Positions 10,661 to 21,520 of a stretch of 64,000 nucleotides of DNA are shown one piece after another (within the stretch, counting starts at the first letter, position 1; each line of letters begins with the position of its first letter). The stretch lies in the NCBI GenBank assembly GCA_963575745.1, contig CAUYUJ010017851.1:151559-215558 (forward strand). Reading direction: 5' to 3'. A program made the position numbers and the translations under genes. The notes beneath the pieces are model-generated. The model saw nothing but the letters and a program-made list of their open reading frames with translations. It ran no database searches and had not been told where the DNA came from. This DNA is from Prorocentrum cordatum. Taxonomy: Eukaryota; Sar; Dinophyceae; Prorocentrales; Prorocentraceae.

Positions 10661-12948
10661 CCATGAGGCTCAAGAACACGGCGCTCGCCCTCAAGGACGC
10701 CGCGCTGAACGGGCGCGCGCGTCGGAGGCAGCGGGTTCGCACCTTCGAGAAGCGTAGCGCACAGTGCGACATCGCCACCAGCGACGCCATTCAAGGGTGC
10801 AGGCAGATCTCGCGGCAGGGCAGCTTCATCGCAACCCGCGCTAGGTACCTGGGCGAGCGCTTCTTGCGCGCGGCCAGCGCCTGCGTCTCCAAGGCTGCCT
10901 CTGCCGAAGCCCCGGGCGAGGTCAGCCGCGGGGGGGCAGGCTGGCAACCGCTGGGAGGTCGGCGGCAACCGCTCCCGAGGTAAGGGGGCCCTCCACGCCT
11001 TCACCAAGCCTTCGCAGGGCTGGGCCCCTTGGCCCCAGGGCGCGGCCCTCGACGGTCCCCCTCCGTCTCTCCAGGAGACCGTCAGAGCCTTTTGTGAAGT
11101 GATGGGCAGGGCGCGGGGGTGAGAGGGCCCCCAAGCCCAACGGCTGCCCCATGAAGCGCGACTACCTGGACCGGCCCGACGAGCTGGGCGAGAGGCCACC
11201 TCGCTTCGCGGCGGAGGACGCCAGGAAGGTCATCGGCATCCCTGAGGAAGCTATTGGCTCCTCCATCAACCCGAGGCGCACCCGGGTGCTGCAGTTGCTC
11301 GTCGACGGGGTCTCGAGGGGCTGTTCGACGCGCGGGTCGCAATCGAGGAGCGTTGCGAGTGGCCCAACCCAGTATCCGAGCTCGCTTTCAACCCCGCGGC
11401 GCGCGAAGGGATCGAGGGCGGCGCCGCCGCCGCGACCGACATGAAGCTCATGCTCCTTCAGCCGCTCGACGTGATGAAGCTCGAGCAGGCGGTGGCCATC
11501 TCGGCGAGAGTGTTCCGTAGGGCTGGAGTGCAAGGTGCAGGGCTCGCGCGGGTGCTGGGCGCGCGCCGCGCAGTGGTTGCCATTCGCAACGTGCAGGGCA
11601 GAAAGGACTGGCTCACGCGCGACGAGGATCGGTCCCCATACCAACGACGTCTGCTCGGTCTTCGGTGAGGGCGTTGGGCTAATGCTGCGGCGGTGCACGC
11701 GTGGCTCGTGCCGAGGTTCATGTTCGGGGCGTCCTGCGCGGGCATGCCGGGGAATTGGCAGGCGCAGTCGGGGACCTCGGTCATGAAGGCTGTCGTTGCT
11801 CGGTCCCAAGACAAGTCCACCAATGCCTGCCTCACGCTTGGGGGCCCGAAGGAGATCGACCCCGTCTGCGGCGGTGCGCTCCGGCCAGCCTGCGCGCTGG
11901 CGTGGGCCGCGCGGGAGAACGGGTCGCCGATCAGCCCGCTCTGGGCCACCCCCAATATCTACGCCAAGGACATCGCCGGGCAGGGCCAGGCGAAGGGGCC
12001 CATGGGGACCGCGGTGCTCTCGCGGAAGTGCTTCGGCTTCGAGCTGCGCGACGTCGAGAGGGACCAGGAACGATGGCAATGCATTTTGTTGTTGACATGG
12101 TACTGTGTGTCTTCAAGCAGGTGCTCAAGCCCGACCTTCATAGCTCGCAGCTGCAGATGGCCATGGGCGCCCGCGAGGGCGTCGAGCACGGGGCCCTCGT
12201 CAGCCAGATCAGGCGCCGGGCCCGCCGCGGCAAGGGCAAGCCGCCTGAATGCAAGAATTGGGGGCCGCTCACAGTGGCACAGCGAGGCTACGCCAGGTCC
12301 ATGCTGGTCTTCTGGGTCGCGATCGCTGGCGCGGTGGCGGCAGTGCTGCGCAGCGACTTCGAGTGCGATTGCGCGGGTCCCTCTACCAAATGGGCCCCGG
12401 CTGTGCTGCGTGCAGCGCGACGTCATCAAGGTCGCAGGCGGCGTTCTTTGCCGATGGTGCTTGCGGTCGGCGTTCGCGGATGCGGGCGTCGAGAAGTTCC
12501 GTTCCGCGCGGGGCGCGGCCGCGCCGGGCCGTTCGCGCCCGGCGCTGCTGGCGCCAGCGGTGCCCGCGAGCGCCCTGCCTCTGAAGCGCTGGCGCTGGCT
12601 GGCCTGGCGGCTGCGCCCGTGGAGGCGGCGTTCTCGTTGCAGGGCGGCGCCGGCGAGGCCGCGACACGTCGGGGGTCCAGGCCGAGTCTGCCAGAACCTG
12701 AGGTGCGAGGCTCAGGCGATGCGGACGAGGAAGGCCCGAACGGGCACGAGCTGAGCACTTTCCTCGGGCACAGGACCTGCTTCCGGCGCAGCCGGCACGC
12801 CGAGGAGGTCATGGGCAAGCACAGGGGCCTTGCGGCGTGGAGCCAGAAGGCGGAGATGGCCTTGGCCCAAGCTGAGAGCGGGAGAAAGGCGGACAAAATC
12901 AAGTGTGGTCTGGGCCCGCGGACGGGCAAGCCACCGCCCAGGACGTGA
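10661..12948 (+). pseudogene. Frame-shifting coding-like sequence of unknown identity
   Basis: The block is GC-rich without simple repeats. Plausible peptides appear in successive plus frames: a charged helical stretch at 10,663-10,983, GALHAFTKPSQGWAPW near 10,988, RPPRFAAEDARKVIGIPEEA at about 11,193-11,250, QPLDVMKLEQAVAISARVFR near 11,460-11,520, and SVMKAVVARSQDKSTNACLT near 11,780. The longest frame is 11,701-12,948. Its segment VVDMVLCVFKQVLKPDLHSS (about 12,078-12,140) looks natural. I recognise no domain. Position directly after the endonuclease fragment suggests the rest of the same decayed element, but that is inference. A multi-exon host gene is the alternative. Confidence 0.3.
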
Positions 12949-13215
12949 TCGCCCGCGCAGCGCCTCACTTTTCCTGGCTGCCTGCGCAGGCGCCTTCTTT
13001 GCCGCGTTCGGGCAACTTGCCCTGGGCTTTCGACCCGCGCAGCCTGCGCCCATCCTGGTTGGTCTGCGCTGGCGTCTACTTCCCCGTGCTCCTCGCCTGT
13101 TGTGGCCGCCGTTCGCGGGCCTCCAGCGGCGGCGAACGCGCCGCCTGGGTGGCTGGTGGTGCTGCTGGCAGCGGATCTTGGCGTGCCGCGCGCCATGCTG
13201 CTGGAGGAGAACAAA

Positions 13216-14535
13216 TCTTCGGCCGCCGAGGGCGCAAACTATGGCGCGACCTGTGGGGGGCGGTTTTATCTTCGGCCGCCGAGGGCGCAAGCTACGGCGC
13301 AACCGATAGAAGGCGGTTTTTGTCTCGGCCGCCGAGGGCGCAGCTTATGGCGCAACCGATTGGAGACGGTTTTATTCTCGGCCGCCGAGGGCGCAACCCA
13401 TGGCGCAACCGATAGAAGGCGTTTTTTTTTGTCTCCGCCGCCGAGGGCACAACGTTTGGCGCCACCGATACGGGACTGTTTTCTTCTCGGCTGCCGAGGG
13501 CGCATTTTATGGCGCAGCCGATAGGAGACTATTTTAGTCTCGGCCCGCAACGGATGCAACCTATGGCGCAACCGATGGGGGATTGTTTTATGCTCGGCCG
13601 CCGACGGCACAACCTATGGCGCAACCAGTAGGAGACGGTTGTACCTTCGACCGCCAACGGATGCAACCTATGGCGCAACCGATTGGAAACGATGTTCATT
13701 TTCGGCCGCAAGGGCGCAACCTGTGGCGCAACCGATAGGAGATTGTTTGATCTTCGGCCGCCGAGGGCGCAACCGATAGGAGACCGTCTTGTTCTGGGTC
13801 GCCGAGGGCGCATCTTATGGCGCATCCGATAGGAGACGATTTTATTCTCGGCCGCCGAGGGTCGCAATTTATGGCGCAAACCATAAGAGACGGTTTTATC
13901 TTCGGCCGCCGACGGATGCAACCTATGGCGCAATCGAGAGGACTGTTTTAGCCTTGCCCGCCGAGGGCGCAGCTTATGGTGCAACCGAAGGGGACTGTTT
14001 TATTCTCGGCCGCCGAGGGCGCATCCTATGGTGCAGTCGATAGGAAACGGTTTTTACCTTCGGCCGCCGAGGGCGCAACGTATGGCGCAACCGATGAGAG
14101 ACGGTGATTCTCGGCCGCCGAGGGCTATCTATGGCGCAACCGATAGGAAACGGTTTTATCCTCGGCCGCCGAGGGCGCAACCGATAGGAAACCGTTTTGT
14201 TCTGGGCCGCCGAGGGCGCATCCTATGGCGCATCTGACAGGAGACGATTTTATTCTCGGCCGCCACCGGATGCAACTTATTGCGAAACCGATCGGAGACG
14301 GTTTTACCTCCGGCCGCCGAGGGCACAACCTATGGCGCAATCGATAGGAGACGGTTTTTGTCTCGGCCGCCGAAGGCGCAACCCATGGTGCAACCGATAG
14401 GAGTCGGTTTTCTTCTTGGCAGCCAAAAGTTGCAACCTATTGCGCAACCGATCGGAGAGGGTTGTATTCTCGGTCTCCAAGGCGCAGCCCATGGCGAAAC
14501 CGATAGGAGACGGTTGTATTCTCGGCCGCCGAGGC
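13216..14535 (+). repeat. 53-bp minisatellite, about 25 copies
   Basis: CGGCCGCCGAGGGCGCA starts at 13,220, 13,273, 13,326 and 13,379, giving an exact 53-bp period at the left end. Each unit then has TATGGCGCAACCGATAGGAG followed by ACGGTTTT. Later units vary in length and carry substitutions (CGACGGATGCAAC in place of CGAGGGCGCAAC). Because 53 is not a multiple of three, frames rotate between units and the short open frames here are meaningless. Confidence 0.95.
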
Positions 14536-14715
14536 TCGGATGAGCAGGAGGAAGAAGAGGAGAAACGAGGACGAGGTCCTGTTCGATGACGACGAGGAGG
14601 AGCTGGAACAGGAGGAAGATGAGGATGAGGAGGACGAGGAGTAGGAGGAGGCAGGCGACGACGACGGTCAGGACGGGGCGGAGGACGGGGACGAATTCGA
14701 GTAGTACGAGGACGA
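14536..14715 (+). repeat. GAGGA/GACGA purine-rich patch
   Basis: This is an imperfect GAGGAGGA, GACGAGG and GACGACGA mix directly after the 53-bp minisatellite. No gene is called. Confidence 0.7.
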
Positions 14716-15871
14716 AGTGTGCGCATTCGAATACGTGCGGGGCTATGCCCAATTCATGCTCGCCGTTTGGTCTGGCGGTGGGGCCCAAGCGGCGAGCTGT
14801 CTTGCGATTGTTTTGTGCACGCACGGTCTACGCTAGCAGCACGGCTACGATCAAATGTTATGATAATGTGCGGCCCATCTCATTCATTCAACGGTACTGC
14901 CAGTGATAAGATGTGTATCATAACGATTTCCATGGCGACGGCTCACTGTATGTGTATGATGTATCCGCCTTCGTTCAAATTCAGAATCCGACCGGTTGCA
15001 GGTGCGCAGGTTAAGCTCATCATTGTTCTCATATTATTTCGCGCATTTCGAAAGCTACGGAATTTGCGTTTATCGCAAGACGTACTGTTTGACCCCCCAC
15101 CCGTCTCGGAAGGACACCATGCCAAGTTCTACCCAAGGAGTGTTCCCAGCCAAACACGAGCAAACACGGGGTGACCGCGAGCGAGACCCACCCCCCGATA
15201 ACGGATTGTCCATTGCCGTCAACAAATATTCAGATTGAGATTCACAGCGAAATGATACATTGGCGGTCTTTCTGTTGCCAACGGCTATGCCTCTCTGAGA
15301 GAGGAGTTGCATGGAGTACTAAAAGTATTCGTCCATGTCGCTATGGGCAATTGCTTGACAAGCCAGTATTTGTGTTTACCCTTGGTTAGAGTTGTCTGAT
15401 GGTCGCCCGCGGCAGCTTCTTATGGTATGTAGTATGTCAGGGGTGGCCCTCTTCCGCCAGTCGGGGGTCGTGGCTGTCCTGGAATGACGCCCCGCACCAT
15501 GGAGGGAGGCCCCTCCCCTCTTTTCAGCGCGCAGCGCAGAGTGTTGAAATATGATTGACCTTTGTATCCTGCGTGTGTGGTTGCAAGGCTAGTTGCAAAA
15601 CGATGCCCCTGTCGTGGCTGCACGCGCATAGTGCTAGCGGCCATTGTGTGATGGTCTATGTGTTGCTCAAGCAGTGTGGTCGTGCATTCCCGGTGCTGTC
15701 TGCAAAGGGAAGGAGGGAGGGGGAGCAAGGATGGGGTGAGGGCCGACCGTGTTTCCCTGCCCAGTCGGCACAGGCTCAAGGATTTCAGCCAATCGGCGAG
15801 TTGCCTTCAGCTTTCTGTTTTGATCTGTCCCGTGGAAGCCGCTCGCGTGGGTCAACGCCGAGCACCCTGAT
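14716..15871. other. Largely unique intergenic DNA upstream of the cyclophilin
   Basis: Base composition is more balanced here than elsewhere, and I see no repeat family. Small frames exist (for example 15,420-15,779 minus) without recognisable domains. The segment may hold the promoter or 5' exons of the cyclophilin gene, but no specific promoter motif can be defended. Confidence 0.4.
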
Positions 15872-16939
15872 ATGTTTCGCAGGTGTGCGTTGCGCGTGGG
15901 AGGCAGGGGCAACGCTCGGGCCAGACTTGCTCCGCTAGGACCCGTCCTGCACGCGCCGTGTACAGGCAGGCGCGTATGCACCCTGTCAGGAACTGTGGGG
16001 AACAAATACAAATCACGTGCGACCGCTTATGCTACGAAATTGATCGGTACTGGGTTGTTTTGTGGTGGAATCGGTGCTGCATATTGGAAGTACGTTTTTA
16101 GTCGTCGATTGGGCCCAGTCGTGCCAGTGACCGACGCACGGTGTAGTGCAAATCCGCGTGTGTTTTTCGATATCTCAATTGATGGGGAACCGATGGGTAG
16201 GATTGAGATGGAGTTGTTCGTCAATGTATGCCCAAGAACAGCCGAGAACTTCAGATGTCTGTGCACTTGCGAGAAGGGGAGCGGCGGGCGCGGTGGGAGG
16301 GGCCCCCCTTTGTGGTATCAGGGGACGCAGTTTCACAGTGTCATCCCAGGCGTGTGGTGTCAGGGTGGAGGCTATCCCGACCAGAGTATCTATGGCTTGA
16401 CTTTTCCAGACGAGTTTCAGTACGGCATTGTGCAGCATTCGCAGCCGATGCTACTGTCTATGGTGAATAGAGGGCCGAACACGAACACTTCACAATTCTG
16501 CATCACGTTGAGGGCTGCGCATGAATTGGACGCCAAACATGTTGTTTTTGGTTGTGTGTCGGAGGGCGAATATGTTGTTAAACAGATTGAGCGTGTCGGG
16601 TCTGGCAATGGTGAACCAAGTGCAACAGTTGTGATCACTGGAAGTGGTCAGGTGAAGTCAAAAGGATCATGCGTCATCATCTTTAGTGTCTGCATCATCA
16701 TACGAGTTGCACTTTCGATGTTCGCACACTTGGCAACGGTATGCTTCGCCTCGCCTCGAGGGGATACCAAGGTTCCTCGATGTTCGTTTCAACGGGCAAG
16801 CCCGCTATCTTGCACTTTACACGTTTATATGCACATCTGCGTGCATTACATGCGCGTGCATATTGGAGACTCCAGGAAGGCCGCGAGGGAGCCGATGCGT
16901 GCTCTAAGGCAGGCAGACGATTACCCTCGAGTTGCTTGA
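15872..16939 (+). CDS. Divergent cyclophilin-type peptidyl-prolyl isomerase with N-terminal membrane segment
   Basis: A continuous 355-codon frame begins at a true ATG. Residues about 1-40 are Arg-rich with few acidic residues. A hydrophobic stretch at about 57-76 (LIGTGLFCGGIGAAYWKYVF) could anchor the protein in an organelle or ER membrane. The cyclophilin domain spans about 98-261: FFDISIDGEPMGRIEMELF, CPRTAENFRCLC, FHSVIPG, SIYG, LLSMVNRGPNTNTSQF and KHVVFG. Cyclophilins normally carry FHR-IPGF with a catalytic Arg. Here the Arg is Ser (155), the following Phe is Val (161), and the loop between QGG and SIYG is shortened by several residues. The Trp of the drug-binding site is replaced by Glu. 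Isomerase activity may therefore be weak or absent. Residues after about 265 have no cyclophilin counterpart and may be intron or UTR read as coding. The fold assignment is secure. Gene boundaries and localisation are inferred. Confidence 0.85.
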   Translation: MFRRCALRVGGRGNARARLAPLGPVLHAPCTGRRVCTLSGTVGNKYKSRATAYATKLIGTGLFCGGIGAAYWKYVFSRRLGPVVPVTDARCSANPRVFFDISIDGEPMGRIEMELFVNVCPRTAENFRCLCTCEKGSGGRGGRGPPLWYQGTQFHSVIPGVWCQGGGYPDQSIYGLTFPDEFQYGIVQHSQPMLLSMVNRGPNTNTSQFCITLRAAHELDAKHVVFGCVSEGEYVVKQIERVGSGNGEPSATVVITGSGQVKSKGSCVIIFSVCIIIRVALSMFAHLATVCFASPRGDTKVPRCSFQRASPLSCTLHVYMHICVHYMRVHIGDSRKAAREPMRALRQADDYPRVA

Positions 16940-17400
16940 AGAGCACCTCGAGATTGGAGAACATACAGGGCACCATGTCACATCTACCAAGTGGCGTTCG
17001 GCCCATGGCCGTGGACCGAAGGCCTCTTGAATGTACATACAGGTGCCTAGGCCTGCCCCTCGCAGGCTTCTTGGATGGCTCTTGAGGGCCTCTTTGGGTC
17101 GCTGGGAGACTGGAGGGCTTCTTGGTGCCTCTTTGGGGCTTGCGGGGGCCTCTTGGCCTCTTGGGGATCTGCTGGCGGTCTCGGGGGTCATCAGGGAGTG
17201 CAGTCAGTTCGTGCTCCCCCTTTGAGATCCTCGCGTGCCGTCTTGGGGGCCCCTCGGGCGTTCTTTGGGTCCTCTTTGGCCATGTTGCGGTTCTCGATGA
17301 GACCTTTTGGGTTGTCGTGGGGCGATATTCGGGGCTTTGTGGGCCGTCGTGGAGCGGTGGACGACCGAAAAGCCAGGCACGCTACAGTGTTCCTTTCTAA
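16940..17400. repeat. Family K block, GGGCCTCTTGGGG orientation
   Basis: From about 17,040, variants of GGCCTCTTGGG, GCCGTCTTGGGGG and GGGCTTCTTGG repeat at short irregular spacing. The end has a CGAAAAGCC-like anchor and an A/T-richer stretch at 17,368-17,435, comparable to the anchors in the 5.8-7.3 kb block but inverted. Confidence 0.65.
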
Positions 17401-18280
17401 GAAACAGCAGAGCAATCATTGGTATTTTGATGTTTCGCCTCGTCGGGCGCTCGTGTGGGTCATCGTCGGGCTCTATTGCGGAGTCCTGGAGGCCTCTTGA
17501 TCTGTCCTGGAGAAGCGGCGGCGACGGCGAAAGAAGAGGGGGTCCAGGGGGGGAGAACAGGCGGAGGAGGGAGGGGACCCCTGTGTTATTCTGGGGGGGG
17601 CACACACGCACACGCCCCGCCCCCCCCCACCATCCGGGGCTCCCTCCCTCCCCCCCTCCTGCTGGTCAGAGGTACAGGGGAGGGGCTCCCTCGTGCGAGA
17701 TGAAACTAGTTTGTTTTGCGCGGACGTGGCCAGCACATTGCTGTGCGGTGGGATGGACGGATTCTGCTCGAGAGGCCCCGACAGGTCTTCCCACGCGCCG
17801 ACAGGGTCAGGCTTTTGCCACCCGTGTGCCGGGGGACAGGGCCCGGGGACACCGGGCCAGAGCCCCGATGACAACTGTTGTCAAGGGGCCGGGCCCGCCC
17901 GCGGCGGGGGGCAAACATCGCATCCGAGAGGAGGCCCAATATGCTTTTCAAATGGCCCAAGATGTGTCCACGACGCTTCAAGACCGCTCCAAGAGAACCC
18001 CCAAGAGGGCCCCGATAAGCAAGCCTTGTCTCATTCCCTTAGGAAGGTCACAAGAGGAGAAAGAACTACTACCACCAGCTAGGGGGGCCGGCCGCTCCCC
18101 TCCCCGAGCTGGTGGCACCCCGCTCTGGGTGCGCCCCCAGGGGAGTGCCCTGCACGGAGTGCCACCAGATCGGGGGGTGGGTGCCTTTGGGAAGGGAGTT
18201 CAGTGGAATTCTGGTGGTAGTGGCTCTCTTTGCTCTCATGAGCAAGCGTGCATTTTCAGCATTTTTGCTCTCTTGAGTTC
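17401..18280. other. Intergenic DNA without recognisable gene
   Basis: There are C tracts and CACACGCACACGCCC near 17,600-17,630 and otherwise unremarkable GC-rich sequence. A long plus frame (17,307-18,359) runs through without domain-like sequence and is probably chance. Confidence 0.45.
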
Positions 18281-18730
18281 AAGACCGTCCAAGACAACCC
18301 AAGAGGTCTCCAGAATCGCCCTGGAACTTCTCAAAAGAGGCCCCCAGGAGGGCCCCTAGACGGCTCAAGAGGGCCCCAAGACGGACCACGAAGCCCCGAA
18401 GACGGCCAAAGATGGCCCCAAGACGGGCCCTGCAATTTCGAGCCCTCCAGCCGACGATGACCTCCCGAGGCCGCTGACGGGCGCCCGAGAATCTTCCGGA
18501 AGGCCCAAAGAGGGCCCAAAGATGCGCCCGACAGATCCCATGAGGCCCCCGGGGCCCCCAACGGGGCCCCGAGAGATTTCCAAAGATACCCCAAGATATG
18601 TTTATGAGGCTTCTGGCCCACAACCCAGCCATATTCCCCTGATCGATCTTCGACCGCCGTCTCGGCAGCTCCAGAGGGCCCCAAATCGCCCCAAGACGGC
18701 TTCCAAGTGTCTCCGACGGCCTGGTGGGAC
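18281..18730. repeat. Family K block, CCAAGAGGGC orientation
   Basis: This is a run of CCCCAAGACGG, GGCTCAAGAGGGCCCC and CCAAAGAGGGCCC variants, the same degenerate unit as at 5,830-7,290. Confidence 0.65.
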
Positions 18731-19150
18731 GTGTGTGTGTGTGTGTGTGTGCGTGTGGGTTGGTCACTGGGACTTGACGGACGCAGTCATGCCCCAAACT
18801 TGTGAAAGCAATGATGATCCCCCTTCCCCCCCCTGAATCCCGACTGCCATGAAGTCGCCGTCCAATCATGTTTTTTTGGTTCCCCCTGGACAATATTCCA
18901 CGGAGACCAGAACGATGCGATTGATGATCCCGGGCTCCTGGGTCCTCGTTCCTGGGCCCTCTCTTCCCTACCCTGCTTCCTTCTCTCACTTCCTCTCCTC
19001 CTCCTCCTGCTTCTCCTCTTCGACCTCCTCCCCCTCCTGCTCCTCCTCCTCCCTGATGGGGCGGCGGACCACCGCACGCCCACGGGGGAAGACCCCACCA
19101 CGCCACACCCACAGGAGAGCGGGTTGGGAGCCATCGAGTTGGGGGGACCC
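18731..19150. other. Short GT run, then spacer with a TCC-rich patch
   Basis: GTGTGT occupies about 18,731-18,752. A pyrimidine-rich TCCTCC patch follows at about 18,975-19,055. No gene is seen. Confidence 0.55.
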
Positions 19151-19666
19151 TGGATCATGTATACACAAATGTATGGCTGTAGAGACATTCAGGTATGTAT
19201 GCGTATGTGTACACATATGTGTATGTATACATGCATGTAGGCATGTAGGCATAACGGCATGCATGCATGCATGCATGCATGCATGCATGTATGTATGTAT
19301 GTATGTATGTATGTATGTATGTATGTGCATGCATGTATGCATGTATGTATGTCTGTATGCTTGTTGCTTTAGGATTGCATGTGTTAATGCATGTATGTAT
19401 GTATGTAGGTAGGTATGTATATATTAATGCATGCACTTATGACTGGTTGCTGTCGTGCATGTGTGTTTGTATGTATGTATGAATGTATGTACGTATGAAC
19501 GCACGTATGTATAATCGTGTATGTACGTGCGTATGGTGGTGCTTATGTATGTATGTGTGCATGTGCGTCTGAATGCATGCATGTATGCGTGTAGGTGTGT
19601 ATGTAGGTGTGCATGTATGTATGTAGGTCGGTAGGTAGGTATGTAGACAGGTAGGTAGATAGGCAG

Positions 19667-19700
<34 letters not shown>

Positions 19701-20010
19701 ATGTATGTATGTATGCATGTATGTATGTATGTATGTATGTATGTATGTGTGTGTATGGATATTCTGCTGGATGGATCGATGTATGTATGTATGTATGTAT
19801 GTTTGTATGTATGTATGTATGTATGTATGTATGTGTGTATGTATGTATGTATGTATGTATGTATGTATGTGTATGTATGTATGTATGTATGCATGCATGC
19901 ATGTATGTATGTATGTATGTATGTATGCATGTATGTATGTATGTATGTATGTATGTATGTATGTATGTATGTATATATATATATATATATATATGTATCT
20001 ATATCTATGT
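19151..20010 (+). repeat. ATGT tetranucleotide microsatellite
   Basis: The block is dominated by ATGTATGT and GCATGCAT. It has a TCTG run at about 19,668-19,700, a TAGG run at about 19,628-19,665, and ends in TATATA at about 19,973-19,994. Met-Tyr-Val-Cys frames on plus and His-Thr-Tyr-Ile frames on minus come from the tetranucleotide and are not proteins. Confidence 0.95.
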
Positions 20011-20037
20011 TAAAAAGATACATTCCAGGGGACAGGT

Positions 20038-20215
20038 CTGATGGCTCCCAGGGCGGCCTCTCGAAGCGCCATGGGGGCCTCGGGGCCACGGGAGTGCGCT
20101 GGGATCGCGCCAGGAGGCTGAAGACGCCCCCAGAAGGCGCCAAGAGGTCCAAGGGGCCTCCAAGACAGCCCACGAACGCCCCAAGACGCCAAAGATGGCC
20201 TCCAGATGGCGGTCG
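20038..20215. repeat. Short family K block
   Basis: GGCGCCAAGAGGTCCAAGG, GGCCTCCAAGACAGCCC and CGCCCCAAGACGCC variants resume the degenerate unit for about 180 bp after the ATGT tract. Confidence 0.6.
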
Positions 20216-20949
20216 CGGGGACGTCCTCGTCGGTCAGGTTTGCCCAGCCTTCCTTTTCTGATCCTTTTGCGCACAACAGCGTTGTGAATCATTTTTTCAA
20301 CGGTTGTCCCGCTGATTGCTTTTTGTAACCGTTTTAAGACATTAGCGACTTTGTGTTTATTGGTCAGGGTTATCTGGGTAGTGCGTAAACATCGCGCAGG
20401 ATGCTTCTCCTCGGTTTCGCCTCTGCAGGGCCAGTTTCGGGCCCTCGGGGCCGTCAGGCATCGATCCTGTGCGCAAGGCCAGCCGGAGTGGACACCGGGT
20501 AATCTTGGGGCCCGATTTTACGACAATCTGGTGCATCAAGCTTCCAGGGTGTATACACCGATGCCGGAACCCAGGAAGCTGCTGGCAAGGATTGGTGTAT
20601 GCGAAAGTACGTGTACTCCCCAGGCGGTGCTTTGGCTTCTTGTTTGGAGACGAACAGGGCGCGCGCCGAAATCCATTCCAGGCGAAATTGAGTTTTTAAA
20701 GATAGGGTTTCAGTGTGCAGGCGCGCTCTGCCGCGCGGTGGTTTCCCCGCACACTTTGGGCGGCGCGCTGAGGCATAATTCACTCGAGGCATTAGTTTTG
20801 CACGTTGCGCATGCTATCGCGTAGACATCACGCATGGCTTGAGCTACTTCGCATACGCTTGTCTGGCGAGGCCCTTCGAGGGCCCTCTCAGGGCCCGCCG
20901 GGGCCGCCGAGTGCCGAGAGCTCCCGGCAGCCAATGTCGATTGCTGGCA
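20216..20949. other. Unique DNA with an ORF of doubtful status
   Basis: A 157-codon frame spans 20,351-20,824 but opens with TTG; its first ATG is near 20,561. The composition is protein-like (RFYDNLVHQASRVYTPMPEP) and not repetitive, yet I recognise no domain. It could be an exon or a decayed gene. I would not annotate it as a CDS without transcript support. Confidence 0.25.
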
Positions 20950-21520
20950 ACAGCAACGCCGCCGAAAGGGCCGCCGAAAGAGCCGTCGAAAGGGCCGCCG
21001 AAATTGCCGCCGAAAGGGCCGTCGAAATCGCCGCCGAAATTGCCGCCGAAATCGCCGCCGAAATCGCCGCCGAAATTCTTCACCGAAATCGCCGCCGAAA
21101 TTGCCGCCAAAATCGCCGCCGAAATTGCCGCCGAAATTTCCGCCGAAATTCCAGATTGCGCTGCCGAAAAATGCCGAACTTGACCCTGGCTGTGACTCTG
21201 TGCCTGTGTCCGCGGCGTCGTCGCGCCTACTAAAGCAGTGATCTCGCTTGCGACAGGGCAGTGGGAATTTCGATGGCTGAATTTGGGAGGCGATTTTGGC
21301 GGCTGAAGTTCGGCGGCTATTTTGGCGGAGTTCGCATTTATTTCGGCGGCAATTTCGGCGGCAATTTCGGCGGTAAGTTCGGCGGCAAGTTCGGCGGCAA
21401 GTTCGGTGCCAATTTCGGCGGCGATTTCGGCGGCGATTTCGGCGGCAATTTCGGCGGCGATTCCGGCGACTATTTCGGCGGCCCTTTCGGCGGCCTTCCT
21501 GGCGGCCCTTTCAGAGGGCA
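20950..21520. repeat. Inverted pair of 12-bp tandem arrays (large hairpin potential)
   Basis: At about 20,955-21,165 the unit GCCGCCGAAATT or GCCGCCGAAATC is tandemly repeated. At about 21,285-21,515 the reverse complement AATTTCGGCGGC is repeated. The spacer between the arms is about 120 bp. Both arms are exact enough to pair in many registers. The 480-codon minus frame (20,844-22,286) reads Ala-Ala-Glu-Ile and Gly-Gly-Asp-Phe repeats from this array and continues into the polypurine tract, so it is not a credible protein. Confidence 0.9.

Noticed and set aside
19155-20173. Met-Tyr-Val-Cys or His-Thr-Tyr-Ile repeat proteins
   Set aside because: They are produced by the ATGT tetranucleotide tract.
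20351-20824. 157-codon ORF as a gene
   Set aside because: No ATG at its start, no recognisable domain, and it is a single open frame in GC-rich DNA. Kept only as a note.
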